Made by a program: the position numbers and the translations under genes. This document shows, one piece after another, positions 1 through 7,128 of a stretch of 20,654 nt of DNA. A model generated the notes under the pieces. The model did not search any database, was not told the origin of the DNA, and worked only from the letters and a program-made list of their open reading frames with translations. Source of the DNA: an uncultured Collinsella sp. (GTDB taxonomy: Bacteria; Actinomycetota; Coriobacteriia; Coriobacteriales; Coriobacteriaceae); assembly GCA_902489945.1 (NCBI GenBank), contig CABUBZ010000035.1:1-20654 (forward strand). The letters are read 5' to 3'. How positions within the stretch are numbered: position 1 is the first letter of the stretch; every line of letters begins with the position of its first letter.

Positions 1-2414
1 TCGGCGAGCTTGCCGGCAGCTTCGGAATCGTCACGGCGAACGCGGTCGAATTCGTCATTGGCCTCGGCAATCTGCAAGCCCAGATCGCTTGCCTGCGCAC
101 GGGCCTCGTCACGCGAACGGGTGAGCTCGTCAACGCGCGGGCGCGCAGCGCGAACGGCCTCGGAGGCCTGCTCACGGCGCTTGGAGATGCGCACGCGCTC
201 GACCTCGGCATTGTTGGCGCTTTGCTCCAGGCGGCCGATCTCGGAGAGCAGCGAGCGGCGCTCGCCCTCAAGACGGGCGATCTCACCGGCGGCATCGCCC
301 TCGGCGGCACGGGCCTCCTCGACGGCGGCGTTGGCCTCAACAACTTGGTCCGAAGCATGCTCAAAGATGGCAGCCAGATCGGGCTCCAGGCCCTCGAGCT
401 CACGGATGCGGCGCTTGCGCTCCAAGGCACCCGAAGCCTCGCCGGCATCGAGCCCCACGCGCACCAGACCACCACAGCACACGCGGGCGCCATCGGGAGT
501 CACATAGGTCACGCCGTCAACGACCGGCGCCGACAGCGCGGCAGCCAAGTCATCGACCACGTAATAGCCGCCGAGCAGCGCCTCGACGACGGGTCCGTAG
601 CCTGCGCGCACGGACAGACGATCAACCAGGCGGGTACCGGCAGCACCCTCAACGGCGGTAGAGCCGCTCACGCCGCGCGCCACCAGCAGTGCCTCGCCCG
701 AGGCCTTCTTTTGGTCCAGAGCCGCACGACCGGCACGCTCAAGCGTGGCGGCGTCGTCAAACAGCAGCGCATCGATATCGCCGGCGAGCAATTGCTCGAC
801 CAGGCCCTCAAGCTCACGCGGGGCCTCGAGCACGTCGCCCAGACGACCCGAGACATCGTCGCCCAGCGCACCCACCAGACGGCTCACGAGCGGCGAGCTG
901 TCGGCCATGCGGGCATCGAGTTTCTTTTGGCTGGCAAGCTCCGAGCGCACCTCGGACAGCTTGTTGCGCGCCTCACTCTCACGATTACGCAAGTCCTTCA
1001 GGGCTGCACGGGCGACCTCGGTGGCCTCACGCGCATCAACCTGAGCCTGGCGCGCTTCCTCAAGAGCGCCCTCAAGCTCCTCCGCGCGGTCACGACGGCT
1101 CTCGAGCGAGGCCATGACCTCCTCGAGCTGCTCGTCGATCTGCTCCAGGCGCGAGGCATACATGTTGTCCTCGACCTCGGCATTGCTCAAGGAATCCTTC
1201 ACCTTGGCGAGCTCGAGCGCGGCGTTATCGGCTACGCGCTGCACATCGCGTTGTTCACGCGTAAGCTTCGAAATCTGATTGTCGAGCACCACGCGCCGCT
1301 CGTGGAGCTCGGCGGCGGCAGGGCCAGCGGCGTCAACGTCCTCCTGGGCCTGCATGTGCGCACCGGTCACTTCCTCAAGCTGCGCACGCGCGTCCTCGAG
1401 CTCCTCGACCACGCGACGTCGCTGATGCTCGGAGCTCGAAATCTGCCCGCGCATGTCAGACAGGCGCGACACCATGTTGTGGCCCTTTTCCTCGAGCAGG
1501 CGCATGTCGGAGTTAATGCGGCCGACCACATCTTGCATATGACGGCGCTGCTCGCCCAGGTCGCCCACAAACAGGCCCTTTTCCTCGAGCATGACCTGAA
1601 GCTTCTCGAGCTCGCGCTCCTTTTCGCCCAAGCGGTACTGCGCAAGCTCCAGCTCGGCGGCACCTTCCTTGGAACGACTCTCCAGGTCGTTCCACTGCGA
1701 CTGCAGCGAACGCAGCTCATCGACGGCCAGCATCTGCGTCAGGTCGATCGCGCGCGAGGACAGCTCTTTGTACTTGCGCGCGCGATCGACCTGACGCTCC
1801 AGCGGCCGCAGCTGGCGGGCAATCTCCTTATTGATGTCGCGGGCACGCGTCAGGTGCTCGTCCATCGACTTAATCTTTTTGAGCGCACGCTCCTTGCGGC
1901 GCTTGTGCTTGGAGATGCCGGCGGCCTCCTCGATGAGGGCGCGGCGCTCCTCGGGGCGGCTCTGCAAAATGGCGTCGAGCTTGCCCTGGCTGATGATGGA
2001 ATGCGTATCCTTGCCCAGGCCCGAATCGTGCAGGATGTCCTGAATGTCCATCAGGCGGCACGGACTCGAATTGATGAGGTACTCGCTCTCGCCCGAGCGA
2101 TACATGCGGCGGGTGATGGCGACCTCGTCAAAGTCGACGGGCAGCACATGGTCGGAGTTGTCGAGCACCAGCGTGACCTCGGCCACGCCCACCGGTTTGC
2201 GCGCTGACGAGCCCGAGAAGATAACATCCTCCATGGCCTGGCCACGCAGCTGCTTGGCGCTCTGCTCGCCCAGAACCCATAGAATTGAATCGGAGATATT
2301 CGATTTTCCCGAGCCGTTGGGGCCGACGATGACCGTCAGGCCCGGTTCAAACGACATGTGGGCGCGGTCGGCGAACGACTTGAACCCTTTGAGCGTGAGG
2401 GACTTGAGATACAC
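1..2414 (-). CDS. smc: Chromosome segregation protein SMC (partial, C-terminal part outside window)
   Basis: SMC is the ATPase core of the SMC-ScpAB condensin, which compacts and segregates newly replicated chromosomes. About 804 residues are visible of a family length near 1180; the reading frame stays open to the left edge. The N-terminal ATPase head carries a Walker A motif GPNGSGKSN at residues 31-39 and a Q-loop segment IISQGKLDAIL, followed by EEAAGI. A long charged coiled coil follows, then a hinge domain at roughly residues 500-660 (for example the glycine-rich stretch around GYGPVVEALLGG), then the returning coiled coil. The ABC signature and Walker B lie beyond the edge. The start is GTG at 2412-2414, preceded by GAGGAACC, only 10 nt after the rnc stop, so it is probably translated from the same message as rnc. 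The rnc-smc pairing is widely conserved. Identity is secure; the exact start is slightly less so. Confidence 0.97.
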   Translation of the reverse strand, partial: MYLKSLTLKGFKSFADRAHMSFEPGLTVIVGPNGSGKSNISDSILWVLGEQSAKQLRGQAMEDVIFSGSSARKPVGVAEVTLVLDNSDHVLPVDFDEVAITRRMYRSGESEYLINSSPCRLMDIQDILHDSGLGKDTHSIISQGKLDAILQSRPEERRALIEEAAGISKHKRRKERALKKIKSMDEHLTRARDINKEIARQLRPLERQVDRARKYKELSSRAIDLTQMLAVDELRSLQSQWNDLESRSKEGAAELELAQYRLGEKERELEKLQVMLEEKGLFVGDLGEQRRHMQDVVGRINSDMRLLEEKGHNMVSRLSDMRGQISSSEHQRRRVVEELEDARAQLEEVTGAHMQAQEDVDAAGPAAAELHERRVVLDNQISKLTREQRDVQRVADNAALELAKVKDSLSNAEVEDNMYASRLEQIDEQLEEVMASLESRRDRAEELEGALEEARQAQVDAREATEVARAALKDLRNRESEARNKLSEVRSELASQKKLDARMADSSPLVSRLVGALGDDVSGRLGDVLEAPRELEGLVEQLLAGDIDALLFDDAATLERAGRAALDQKKASGEALLVARGVSGSTAVEGAAGTRLVDRLSVRAGYGPVVEALLGGYYVVDDLAAALSAPVVDGVTYVTPDGARVCCGGLVRVGLDAGEASGALERKRRIRELEGLEPDLAAIFEHASDQVVEANAAVEEARAAEGDAAGEIARLEGERRSLLSEIGRLEQSANNAEVERVRISKRREQASEAVRAARPRVDELTRSRDEARAQASDLGLQIAEANDEFDRVRRDDSEAAGKLA

Positions 2415-2424
2415 GGTTCCTCGC

Positions 2425-3150
2425 TTAAACAGGCTTCTTGTTGAGAATCACGCCGTTGGTGGTGTAGCCCATGCGGTCGAGCGCCTCGAGTGCGGCGGCT
2501 GCCTCGGCTTCCTTCTTAGAGGAACCGGTGCCGCGACCCTGGCGAATGCCATCGATCAACACCACGGCGGTAAAGGTGGGCGCATGTGCCGGCCCCTCGG
2601 AGCCAACCAGCTTGTACGCCGGGGGCTCGTGACCGTCGGCTTGCACGCACTCCTGCAAAAACGACTTGGGGTTCGCAGGATGCTCGGCACGCTCAGAAGC
2701 CAAATGCGGCTTAAGCGTACGGTGAATGAACTCCGCCGCAACGTCCCAGCCGGCGTCCAGATACAGCGCGCCCACAAGCGACTCGTAGACGTTCTCGAGC
2801 GCCGAATGCAGGCCGCGCGCACCGGTACCGGTCTCAGAGGCACCAAAGATGATGATGTCGTCGATGCCCAGCTCATGAGAAACCTCGGACAGCGTAGCGC
2901 CCGAGACAAGCGACACCTTCAGGCGCGTGAGCTTGCCCTCGTCAAACTCCGGATAGGACTCAAACAGGGAGCGTGCGACCACAGCGCCCAAAATGGAATC
3001 GCCCAAGAACTCAAGGCGCTCATAGCTGGCAGAAACCGGCTGGCCCTCGACTGCCGAGGGATGCGTAAGGGCCGCGCGCAGCAGCACCTTATTATTGAAC
3101 TCGTGGCCCAGAATTTCCTGGGCGCGCGTAAGTCGTTCAGACAAAGCCAA
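2425..3150 (-). CDS. rnc: Ribonuclease III
   Basis: Double-strand-specific endoribonuclease that processes the rRNA precursor and structured mRNAs. It has 241 residues, close to the usual 220-250. The N-terminal nuclease domain holds the signature ERLEFLGDS at residues 44-52 (metal ligands E44 and D51, by family knowledge) and YESLVGALYLD with the catalytic glutamate E123. The double-stranded RNA-binding domain starts near residue 161 (NPKSFLQE) and runs to about 228. An oddity is that N120 stands where E. coli has the metal-binding D114. The start codon is TTG, chosen because GGGAGG lies 8 nt upstream; that Shine-Dalgarno overlaps the acpP stop. Only 3 nt separate it from acpP, so translational coupling is likely. 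Confidence 0.96.
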   Translation of the reverse strand: MALSERLTRAQEILGHEFNNKVLLRAALTHPSAVEGQPVSASYERLEFLGDSILGAVVARSLFESYPEFDEGKLTRLKVSLVSGATLSEVSHELGIDDIIIFGASETGTGARGLHSALENVYESLVGALYLDAGWDVAAEFIHRTLKPHLASERAEHPANPKSFLQECVQADGHEPPAYKLVGSEGPAHAPTFTAVVLIDGIRQGRGTGSSKKEAEAAAALEALDRMGYTTNGVILNKKPV

Positions 3151-3153
3151 GAC

Positions 3154-3396
3154 CTAGGCCTCCCTGGCGTTTTCGATCGCGTCGACGGCGTCGGCGACAG
3201 AGTTGAGCGAGAGCAGAGTCTCGTCATCGATCTCGAGGTTGAACTCGTCCTCGATAGCCGTAACCAGCTGCAGGCGCTCGAGCGAGTTGGCATCGAGGTC
3301 GTCAAAGGTGGTCTCATCGCTAATTTCGGCAACATCGACGCCCAGAACGTCAGCAGCGACCTCGGCGATCTTGTCGAAGATTTCGGAGCGGTCCAT
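3154..3396 (-). CDS. acpP: Acyl carrier protein
   Basis: Small acidic carrier that holds growing fatty-acid chains on a 4'-phosphopantetheine arm during type II fatty acid synthesis, and donates or accepts acyl groups through PlsX. It has 80 residues, the usual ACP length. The attachment serine is S38 in the segment LDANSLERLQLV, followed by the acidic recognition helix (AIEDEF). The usual DSL motif reads NSL here. The open frame extends 30 codons further upstream, but the ATG at 3394-3396 is chosen because AGAGGAAG lies 5 nt before it and family alignment begins there. It sits between plsX and rnc, as in Bacillus (where fabD and fabG intervene between plsX and acpP). A possible promoter and a perfect palindrome lie in the 114-nt gap before it. 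Confidence 0.95.
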   Translation of the reverse strand: MDRSEIFDKIAEVAADVLGVDVAEISDETTFDDLDANSLERLQLVTAIEDEFNLEIDDETLLSLNSVADAVDAIENAREA

Positions 3397-3432
3397 AGCG
3401 CTTCCTCTCATAGTGCATGAATACCAAAAGAA

Positions 3433-3454
3433 TGGTACCGCCCGGGCGGTACCA
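3433..3454. promoter_or_regulatory. Perfect 22-bp palindrome in the plsX-acpP gap
   Basis: The 22 bases from 3433 to 3454 are their own reverse complement (arms TGGTACCGCCC and GGGCGGTACCA, no spacer). On the minus strand it ends about 36 nt before the acpP start codon and is followed by ATTCTTTTGG. It could be an operator for a dimeric repressor overlapping the start of transcription, or a hairpin terminator or attenuator with a weak U-tract. The absence of a spacer and of a clean T-run slightly favours an operator. No regulator gene is in the window. Confidence 0.6.
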
Positions 3455-3467
3455 AGACACGGTTCTG

Positions 3468-3473
3468 ATTCTA
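3468..3473 (-). promoter_or_regulatory. Possible -10 element for acpP
   Basis: On the minus strand the hexamer TAGAAT matches TATAAT at five of six positions and lies 13 nt upstream of the palindrome, so a transcript would start just before or at the edge of it. I see no convincing -35 hexamer. The same hexamer occurs upstream of the asp23-like gene. Confidence 0.35.
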
Positions 3474-3510
3474 CCCCACGACGCACGCCCCGAGACGCAT
3501 AACGCCGCTG

Positions 3511-4530
3511 TTATAAAACGATGCCGTCCATGGAGTTGGCGACATTCTCGACCAGCCCGGCGCGCACGGCTTCGGCCGCCGCGAGCGTACCGTTTTTAAC
3601 AGCCTCGACCGAGGTGGCGCCATGGCCGATCAGGACCACGCCGCGCAGGCCCAAAAGAATCGCGCCGCCCTTGGCGTCGCCCGAAAGCTTGGCCTTTATC
3701 TCGCGCATCTGCTTTTTAATGAACAGCGCGGCGATCTTGGTGCCAAGCGAAGACATAAAGGCACCCTTGAGTTCCTGCAGCAAAAACTTGGCAGCGCCCT
3801 CGGTGGCCTTGAGCGCAATATTGCCCGACATGCCATCGGCAACGACGACATCGAAGTTACCTGAGGTGATGTCCGTTCCCTCGCAGTTACCAACAAAGCC
3901 GGGAACGGCGGCTTTCATGGCCGGAAAGCAGGCCTTGGTAAAGTTGGAGCCCTTCTCATCCTCGGTGCCGTTGGCAAGCAGGCCCACGCGAGGATGCTCG
4001 ATGCCCAGGACGACGCGGGCATAGGCGCTACCCATCTGGGCAAAACGCACCATGTCATCGACCTCGACATCGGGGTTGGCGCCCATATCGCACAGCACCG
4101 TCAGACCGCCGGCGCGATTGGGCAGCGCATTGGTCAGACAGGGGCGCACCGGCTGCTTCTTGCCTTCGGCCTGATACCTAAACGGCGTCACGTAGGCGGT
4201 GGCAGCGGCGGTCATGGCGCCGGTGGAGCCGGCAGAGAAAAACGCGTCCGCGTTGCCCTTCTTAATGGCGCGGCAAGAAAGCACAATCGAGGACTTGCGC
4301 TTAGTCATCACGGCGCGAATGGGATCGTCATCCATGGCGATAACGTCGGGTGCCTCCAAGGCCTCGACGCGCGCATGGGAAGCGGCAAAGGGATTGACGA
4401 TTTCGGCGGGACCAGCTGCCAAGACCTCGATATCGGGATCGGCGGCAAGCGCAGCCTCGATACCATCGAGAACAACCTGAGGTTTCTCGTCTCCGCCCAC
4501 AACGTCTACACAAACGCGAACGTTACTCAT
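3511..4530 (-). CDS. plsX: Phosphate acyltransferase PlsX
   Basis: Peripheral membrane enzyme that interconverts acyl-ACP and acyl-phosphate; acyl-phosphate is then used by PlsY to begin phospholipid synthesis. The protein has 339 residues, normal for PlsX. Family features visible are the N-terminal VDVVGGDEKP (usually a GGD..P motif), DDDPIRAV with the following KRKSS, the glycine-rich SAGSTGAMTAAA, and CDMGANPDVEV. An ATG two codons upstream is rejected because AAGGAG lies only one base before it but 7 nt before the ATG at 4528-4530. A terminator-like hairpin lies in its leader, so expression may be partly separate from rpmF. Together with the FakA-like protein and ACP encoded nearby it forms the acyl-phosphate node of lipid metabolism. 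Confidence 0.96.
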   Translation of the reverse strand: MSNVRVCVDVVGGDEKPQVVLDGIEAALAADPDIEVLAAGPAEIVNPFAASHARVEALEAPDVIAMDDDPIRAVMTKRKSSIVLSCRAIKKGNADAFFSAGSTGAMTAAATAYVTPFRYQAEGKKQPVRPCLTNALPNRAGGLTVLCDMGANPDVEVDDMVRFAQMGSAYARVVLGIEHPRVGLLANGTEDEKGSNFTKACFPAMKAAVPGFVGNCEGTDITSGNFDVVVADGMSGNIALKATEGAAKFLLQELKGAFMSSLGTKIAALFIKKQMREIKAKLSGDAKGGAILLGLRGVVLIGHGATSVEAVKNGTLAAAEAVRAGLVENVANSMDGIVL

Positions 4531-4544
4531 ATACATGCTCCTTA

Positions 4545-4577
4545 TACAAAAATGGCCGACTCATTGAGCCGGCCATT
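4545..4577 (-). terminator. Rho-independent terminator or attenuator between rpmF and plsX
   Basis: On the minus strand a 12-bp stem (AATGGCCGGCTC paired with GAGTCGGCCATT, one G-U pair) with a 3-nt AAT loop is followed by a run of five T including the stem end, then GTAT. The hairpin spans 4551-4577. It ends just upstream of the plsX Shine-Dalgarno AAGGAG, so it sits inside the 5' leader of plsX and must be read through, or plsX must have another promoter. Confidence 0.8.
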
Positions 4578-4580
4578 GTG

Positions 4581-4594
4581 GTTCCATTTGGAAC
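4581..4594. repeat. Short inverted repeat upstream of the plsX leader hairpin
   Basis: GTTCCA and TGGAAC are exact inverted arms separated by two bases. It lies 3 nt from the terminator-like hairpin and about 50 nt before plsX. With so short a spacer it is more likely a protein-binding site or chance than a stable hairpin. Confidence 0.3.
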
Positions 4595-4617
4595 GGCATC
4601 GCATCCAGAGTATACCG

Positions 4618-4797
4618 TTACTCGGTAACGATAACCTCGCGGTCCTTGTAGAAACCGCAGCTGGGGCACACGTGGTGCGGAAGCTTGACAGCGCCGCAAC
4701 GGGGGCACGTGGACTGAGCCGCAGCCGAGATCTTCATGTTGGCGGAACGACGGGTGTGAGTGCGGATACGACCCTGCTTTTGTTTAGGTACGGGCAT
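4618..4797 (-). CDS. rpmF: 50S ribosomal protein L32
   Basis: Small structural protein of the large ribosomal subunit. The 59 residues begin MPVPKQKQGRIRTHTRRS, typical of the family, and contain a four-cysteine zinc ribbon with C31 and C34 (CPRC) and C44 and C47 (CPSC). This is the zinc-binding form of L32. The ATG at 4795-4797 is preceded by AAGGAAGG. The gene is short enough to be overlooked by simple ORF calling. It follows yceD after 64 nt, the very common yceD-rpmF-plsX order, and is probably co-transcribed with yceD and ended in part by the hairpin before plsX. Confidence 0.96.
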   Translation of the reverse strand: MPVPKQKQGRIRTHTRRSANMKISAAAQSTCPRCGAVKLPHHVCPSCGFYKDREVIVTE

Positions 4798-4861
4798 AGT
4801 GACCTTCCTTATGAACTATCCAGTGTGGCGATTACGCGCAAGTAGCGATACTACCACAGTT

Positions 4862-5416
4862 TTACTCATCAAGCTTGAGATTCTTCAATGCTGCAAATGG
4901 ATTTTCCGTGGCAGCGGCCCATTCTGCCTCTGCCTGGGCGGCGCAATCGCATTGCTCGACGTTGAGATTGCAACCGCATGTGGGGCACAGACCACGGCAA
5001 TCGGGCTTGCAGAGCACCACAAACGGCGTGTCCATAACGACCGCGTCATTGATGGGCTCACCCAGATCGACGATGCGGTCCTCACCCAGGAGCTCGTAGC
5101 CGTCCTCGTAGGTCTCAGGGTCCTCGGGCTCCTCAAAGAGGTAGAACTCCTCGATCTCACCGGCGATGTCAAACGAGGCGGGCTCCAGGCAACGGTCGCA
5201 CTCGCCGGTGGCGTGCGCGCGGACCATGCCCGTGAGCAAGACACCGGTACCGGCGTTGGTAAAGACAACGTCGTAGTCGATGCCGTCCTGCAGCTGGTAC
5301 TCCTTCTCGCCCACCGTGTAGGTGGCGACATCGACCTTACCGGTCAGCGGATACGAATCTCCAGGAAACTCGAGCTGCTCGGAAAGATCGACGGTAACGC
5401 TCGGGAACTCAGCCAT
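4862..5416 (-). CDS. yceD: YceD family protein (DUF177), large-subunit rRNA accumulation factor
   Basis: Members of this family are nearly always encoded just before rpmF and have been linked to accumulation of 23S rRNA; the biochemical role is not settled. The 184 residues contain one cysteine pair in CDRCLEP (C73, C76) and a C-terminal zinc-ribbon-like cluster CKPDCRGLCPTCGCNLN (C136, C140, C144, C147). Between them is an acidic segment rich in Glu and Asp. The frame is open 17 codons further upstream, but the ATG at 5414-5416 overlaps the stop of the preceding gene by one base (TAATG), which indicates translational coupling and fixes the start. The product name rests on the cysteine pattern and the position next to rpmF. 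Confidence 0.93.
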   Translation of the reverse strand: MAEFPSVTVDLSEQLEFPGDSYPLTGKVDVATYTVGEKEYQLQDGIDYDVVFTNAGTGVLLTGMVRAHATGECDRCLEPASFDIAGEIEEFYLFEEPEDPETYEDGYELLGEDRIVDLGEPINDAVVMDTPFVVLCKPDCRGLCPTCGCNLNVEQCDCAAQAEAEWAAATENPFAALKNLKLDE

Positions 5417-5913
5417 TACCACTGACCATTCTGTTGGGCGGCACCCTCGTTGAGTTGCTGACGGCAACGGGTAACGGTGCCGGTCAGGCTCTTGAGGTTC
5501 TCCTCCAGGTGCGTAAAGACCTGCTCTGCATAGTCCTCGGCAGCATAACGCGTCTCGCGCTCGTACTGCTGGGCACGATCGCGGATGTCGTCGGCCTGCT
5601 GCTGCGCAAGGCGGACGATCTCCTGCTCACCGGCAATGGTGAGGGCCTGCTGCTGAGCGTCAGCGATGATGGAATCGGCCTGAGCGGCGGCGGAAGCCAT
5701 GAGCTCCTCGCGCTCCTTAAGGATACGGCGGGACTTCTGCCACTCCTCGGGATAGCTCATGCGGATCTCGTCGAGGATGTTGAAGAACACGTCGGCGTCG
5801 ATGACCTTGAACTGAGCGTTCTTGCCGAAAGGCGGCTTGGCTTCCTCGATCAGCCCTTCGAGCTCATCGACCAAGCTGACGATCCTATCGCCAGGAAAAT
5901 TCTCGCCCGGCAT
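5416..5913 (-). CDS. Conserved coiled-coil protein of unknown function
   Basis: I do not recognise a characterised family beyond a general resemblance to the coiled-coil proteins, often labelled ATP synthase B-like or ATPase, found between coaD and yceD/rpmF in Gram-positive bacteria. The 165 residues have a short globular-looking N-terminus (residues 1-55, including DRIVSLVDELEGLIEEAK), then a long helix of about 90 residues very rich in Ala, Gln, Glu and Arg (for example QADSIIADAQQQALTIAGEQ), with a tryptophan at the C-terminus. There is no signal peptide or membrane segment. The ATG at 5911-5913 is chosen over two upstream ATGs because AAAGGAG lies 5 nt before it. Its stop overlaps the yceD start, so it is probably co-translated with yceD. 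A DivIVA-like or scaffold role is speculation. Confidence 0.88.
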   Translation of the reverse strand: MPGENFPGDRIVSLVDELEGLIEEAKPPFGKNAQFKVIDADVFFNILDEIRMSYPEEWQKSRRILKEREELMASAAAQADSIIADAQQQALTIAGEQEIVRLAQQQADDIRDRAQQYERETRYAAEDYAEQVFTHLEENLKSLTGTVTRCRQQLNEGAAQQNGQW

Positions 5914-5981
5914 CCGGTCTCCTTTCATAGGTAACATATCATCGTGCTAGTTTACCACATGCCACCAGGCAATAAGAAACG

Positions 5982-6479
5982 TCACGAAAAGCGATGTTTG
6001 AGCGCTTCGACCACGTTGGGCGGGACAAACGTCGATACGTCACTACCGAGCGAGGCGATCTGGCGAACAACCGAGCTCGAGATATAGCCGTACTGCGGCG
6101 CGCTCATGACAAAGATGGACTCCAGCTCGTTATCCAAGCGATAGTTGAGGTCGGCCTGCTGCAGCTCGTACTCAAAGTCGGTCATGGCGCGCAGGCCCTT
6201 GACCACGGCCCCCGCCCCCTGCTCGCGAGCGAAGTCGACCAAGAGGCCGGTAAAGGGCAGGACCTCGACGCCGTCGATATCGCCGAGCGCCTCGCGGGCC
6301 AGCGCCACGCGCTCATCGAGCATAAACGTGGTGCCTACACCGTTTTTACCTTGCGACTCGGCAACAGCGACGATCACGCTGGGAAAGATGCGGCGGGCAC
6401 GGCGGATCACATCGATATGGCCAAAGGTGATGGGATCGAAGGTGCCCGGGACGATCACGCGATTGATGGTGTCACTCAT
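5982..6479 (-). CDS. coaD: Phosphopantetheine adenylyltransferase
   Basis: Catalyses the penultimate step of coenzyme A synthesis, joining 4'-phosphopantetheine and ATP to give dephospho-CoA. The 165 residues match the family length of about 160. The nucleotidyltransferase motif is TFDPITFGH at residues 13-21 and the C-terminal phosphate-binding motif is ISSSVVR near residue 133. KGLRAMTDFEYE in the middle is also typical. The open frame runs far upstream inside rsmD, but the ATG at 6477-6479 has AGGAGG 6 nt before it and is where homology begins. It overlaps the rsmD stop by 8 nt, the classic rsmD-coaD pairing. It supplies the cofactor precursor for the ACP encoded downstream. Confidence 0.97.
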   Translation of the reverse strand: MSDTINRVIVPGTFDPITFGHIDVIRRARRIFPSVIVAVAESQGKNGVGTTFMLDERVALAREALGDIDGVEVLPFTGLLVDFAREQGAGAVVKGLRAMTDFEYELQQADLNYRLDNELESIFVMSAPQYGYISSSVVRQIASLGSDVSTFVPPNVVEALKHRFS

Positions 6480-7128
6480 GAGCATCCTCCTGAAACGTCG
6501 TGGCATCGTTGTTGTCAGCATCGGTGCCGGCGCTATCGCCCTCACCATCGTCATCGCCGACCCAACGAAGCAGGTCGACCGAGGTAATGCCGTAGCGCTT
6601 CTCACGTACAGTCTCAAAGCCTGCCGGATGCGCGCCCGCATCGGCGGCGGCATGCTCAAACAGGGCATAAGCGCCAGGTGCAAGTAAACCCTGCTGAGCC
6701 AGGTTCTGCAGCAGTTCCTCGACCGGCTCGGCACCAAAAGCATAGGGCGGGTCGAGCAGGACCAGATCAAAGGGGCCGCCCGGCACGCGGCCGCGCGAGG
6801 CGCTCACCAGCACGTCACCCGTCACCACGCGCCAGCGCGCACGGTCACGGCAGAGCGACTCGATATTCTTGGTAATGAGCCGCGCGGCGTTGCGATCGAT
6901 CTCAAACGTCGTGAGCGAGCGGGCCCCACGAGAGAGCATCTCTAACCCTAAGGCGCCGGAGCCGCCAAAGGCGTCCAGCACGCGGACCTCGTCCAGATCG
7001 AAGTCGAATGCCGACATGACCATAGATGCGCACGCCTCACGCACGCGATCAGTCGTGGGGCGGGTGACATCGCGACCACGGGGCTCCTCGATCTTACGAC
7101 CGCGCCATTCGCCGCCGATGATTCTCAT
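6472..7128 (-). CDS. rsmD: 16S rRNA (guanine(966)-N(2))-methyltransferase RsmD
   Basis: SAM-dependent methyltransferase that modifies G966 of 16S rRNA in the small subunit. The 218 residues include the N-terminal MRIIGGEWRGRKI, the SAM-binding motif LDAFGGSGALGLE at residues 51-63, and the catalytic DPPY at 126-129. About 30 acidic residues at the C-terminus (DDDGEGDSAGTDADNND) extend beyond the core fold and look disordered. The ATG overlaps the recG stop as ATGA, and a GGAGGT lies 9 nt upstream inside recG, so it is translated in coupling with recG. Confidence 0.95.
   Translation of the reverse strand: MRIIGGEWRGRKIEEPRGRDVTRPTTDRVREACASMVMSAFDFDLDEVRVLDAFGGSGALGLEMLSRGARSLTTFEIDRNAARLITKNIESLCRDRARWRVVTGDVLVSASRGRVPGGPFDLVLLDPPYAFGAEPVEELLQNLAQQGLLAPGAYALFEHAAADAGAHPAGFETVREKRYGITSVDLLRWVGDDDGEGDSAGTDADNNDATTFQEDAHE

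Noticed and set aside
222..2207. 661-codon open frame on the plus strand
   Set aside because: It is antisense to smc, whose minus-strand frame gives a clear Walker A, Q-loop and hinge. High GC content creates long shadow frames, and the plus-strand protein has no recognisable domain.
5957..5972. Small inverted repeat (TGCC/GGCA) and a TGGTAAACT extended -10-like string between coaD and the coiled-coil gene
   Set aside because: The stem is only 4 bp and no -35 is visible, so neither a terminator nor a promoter can be supported.
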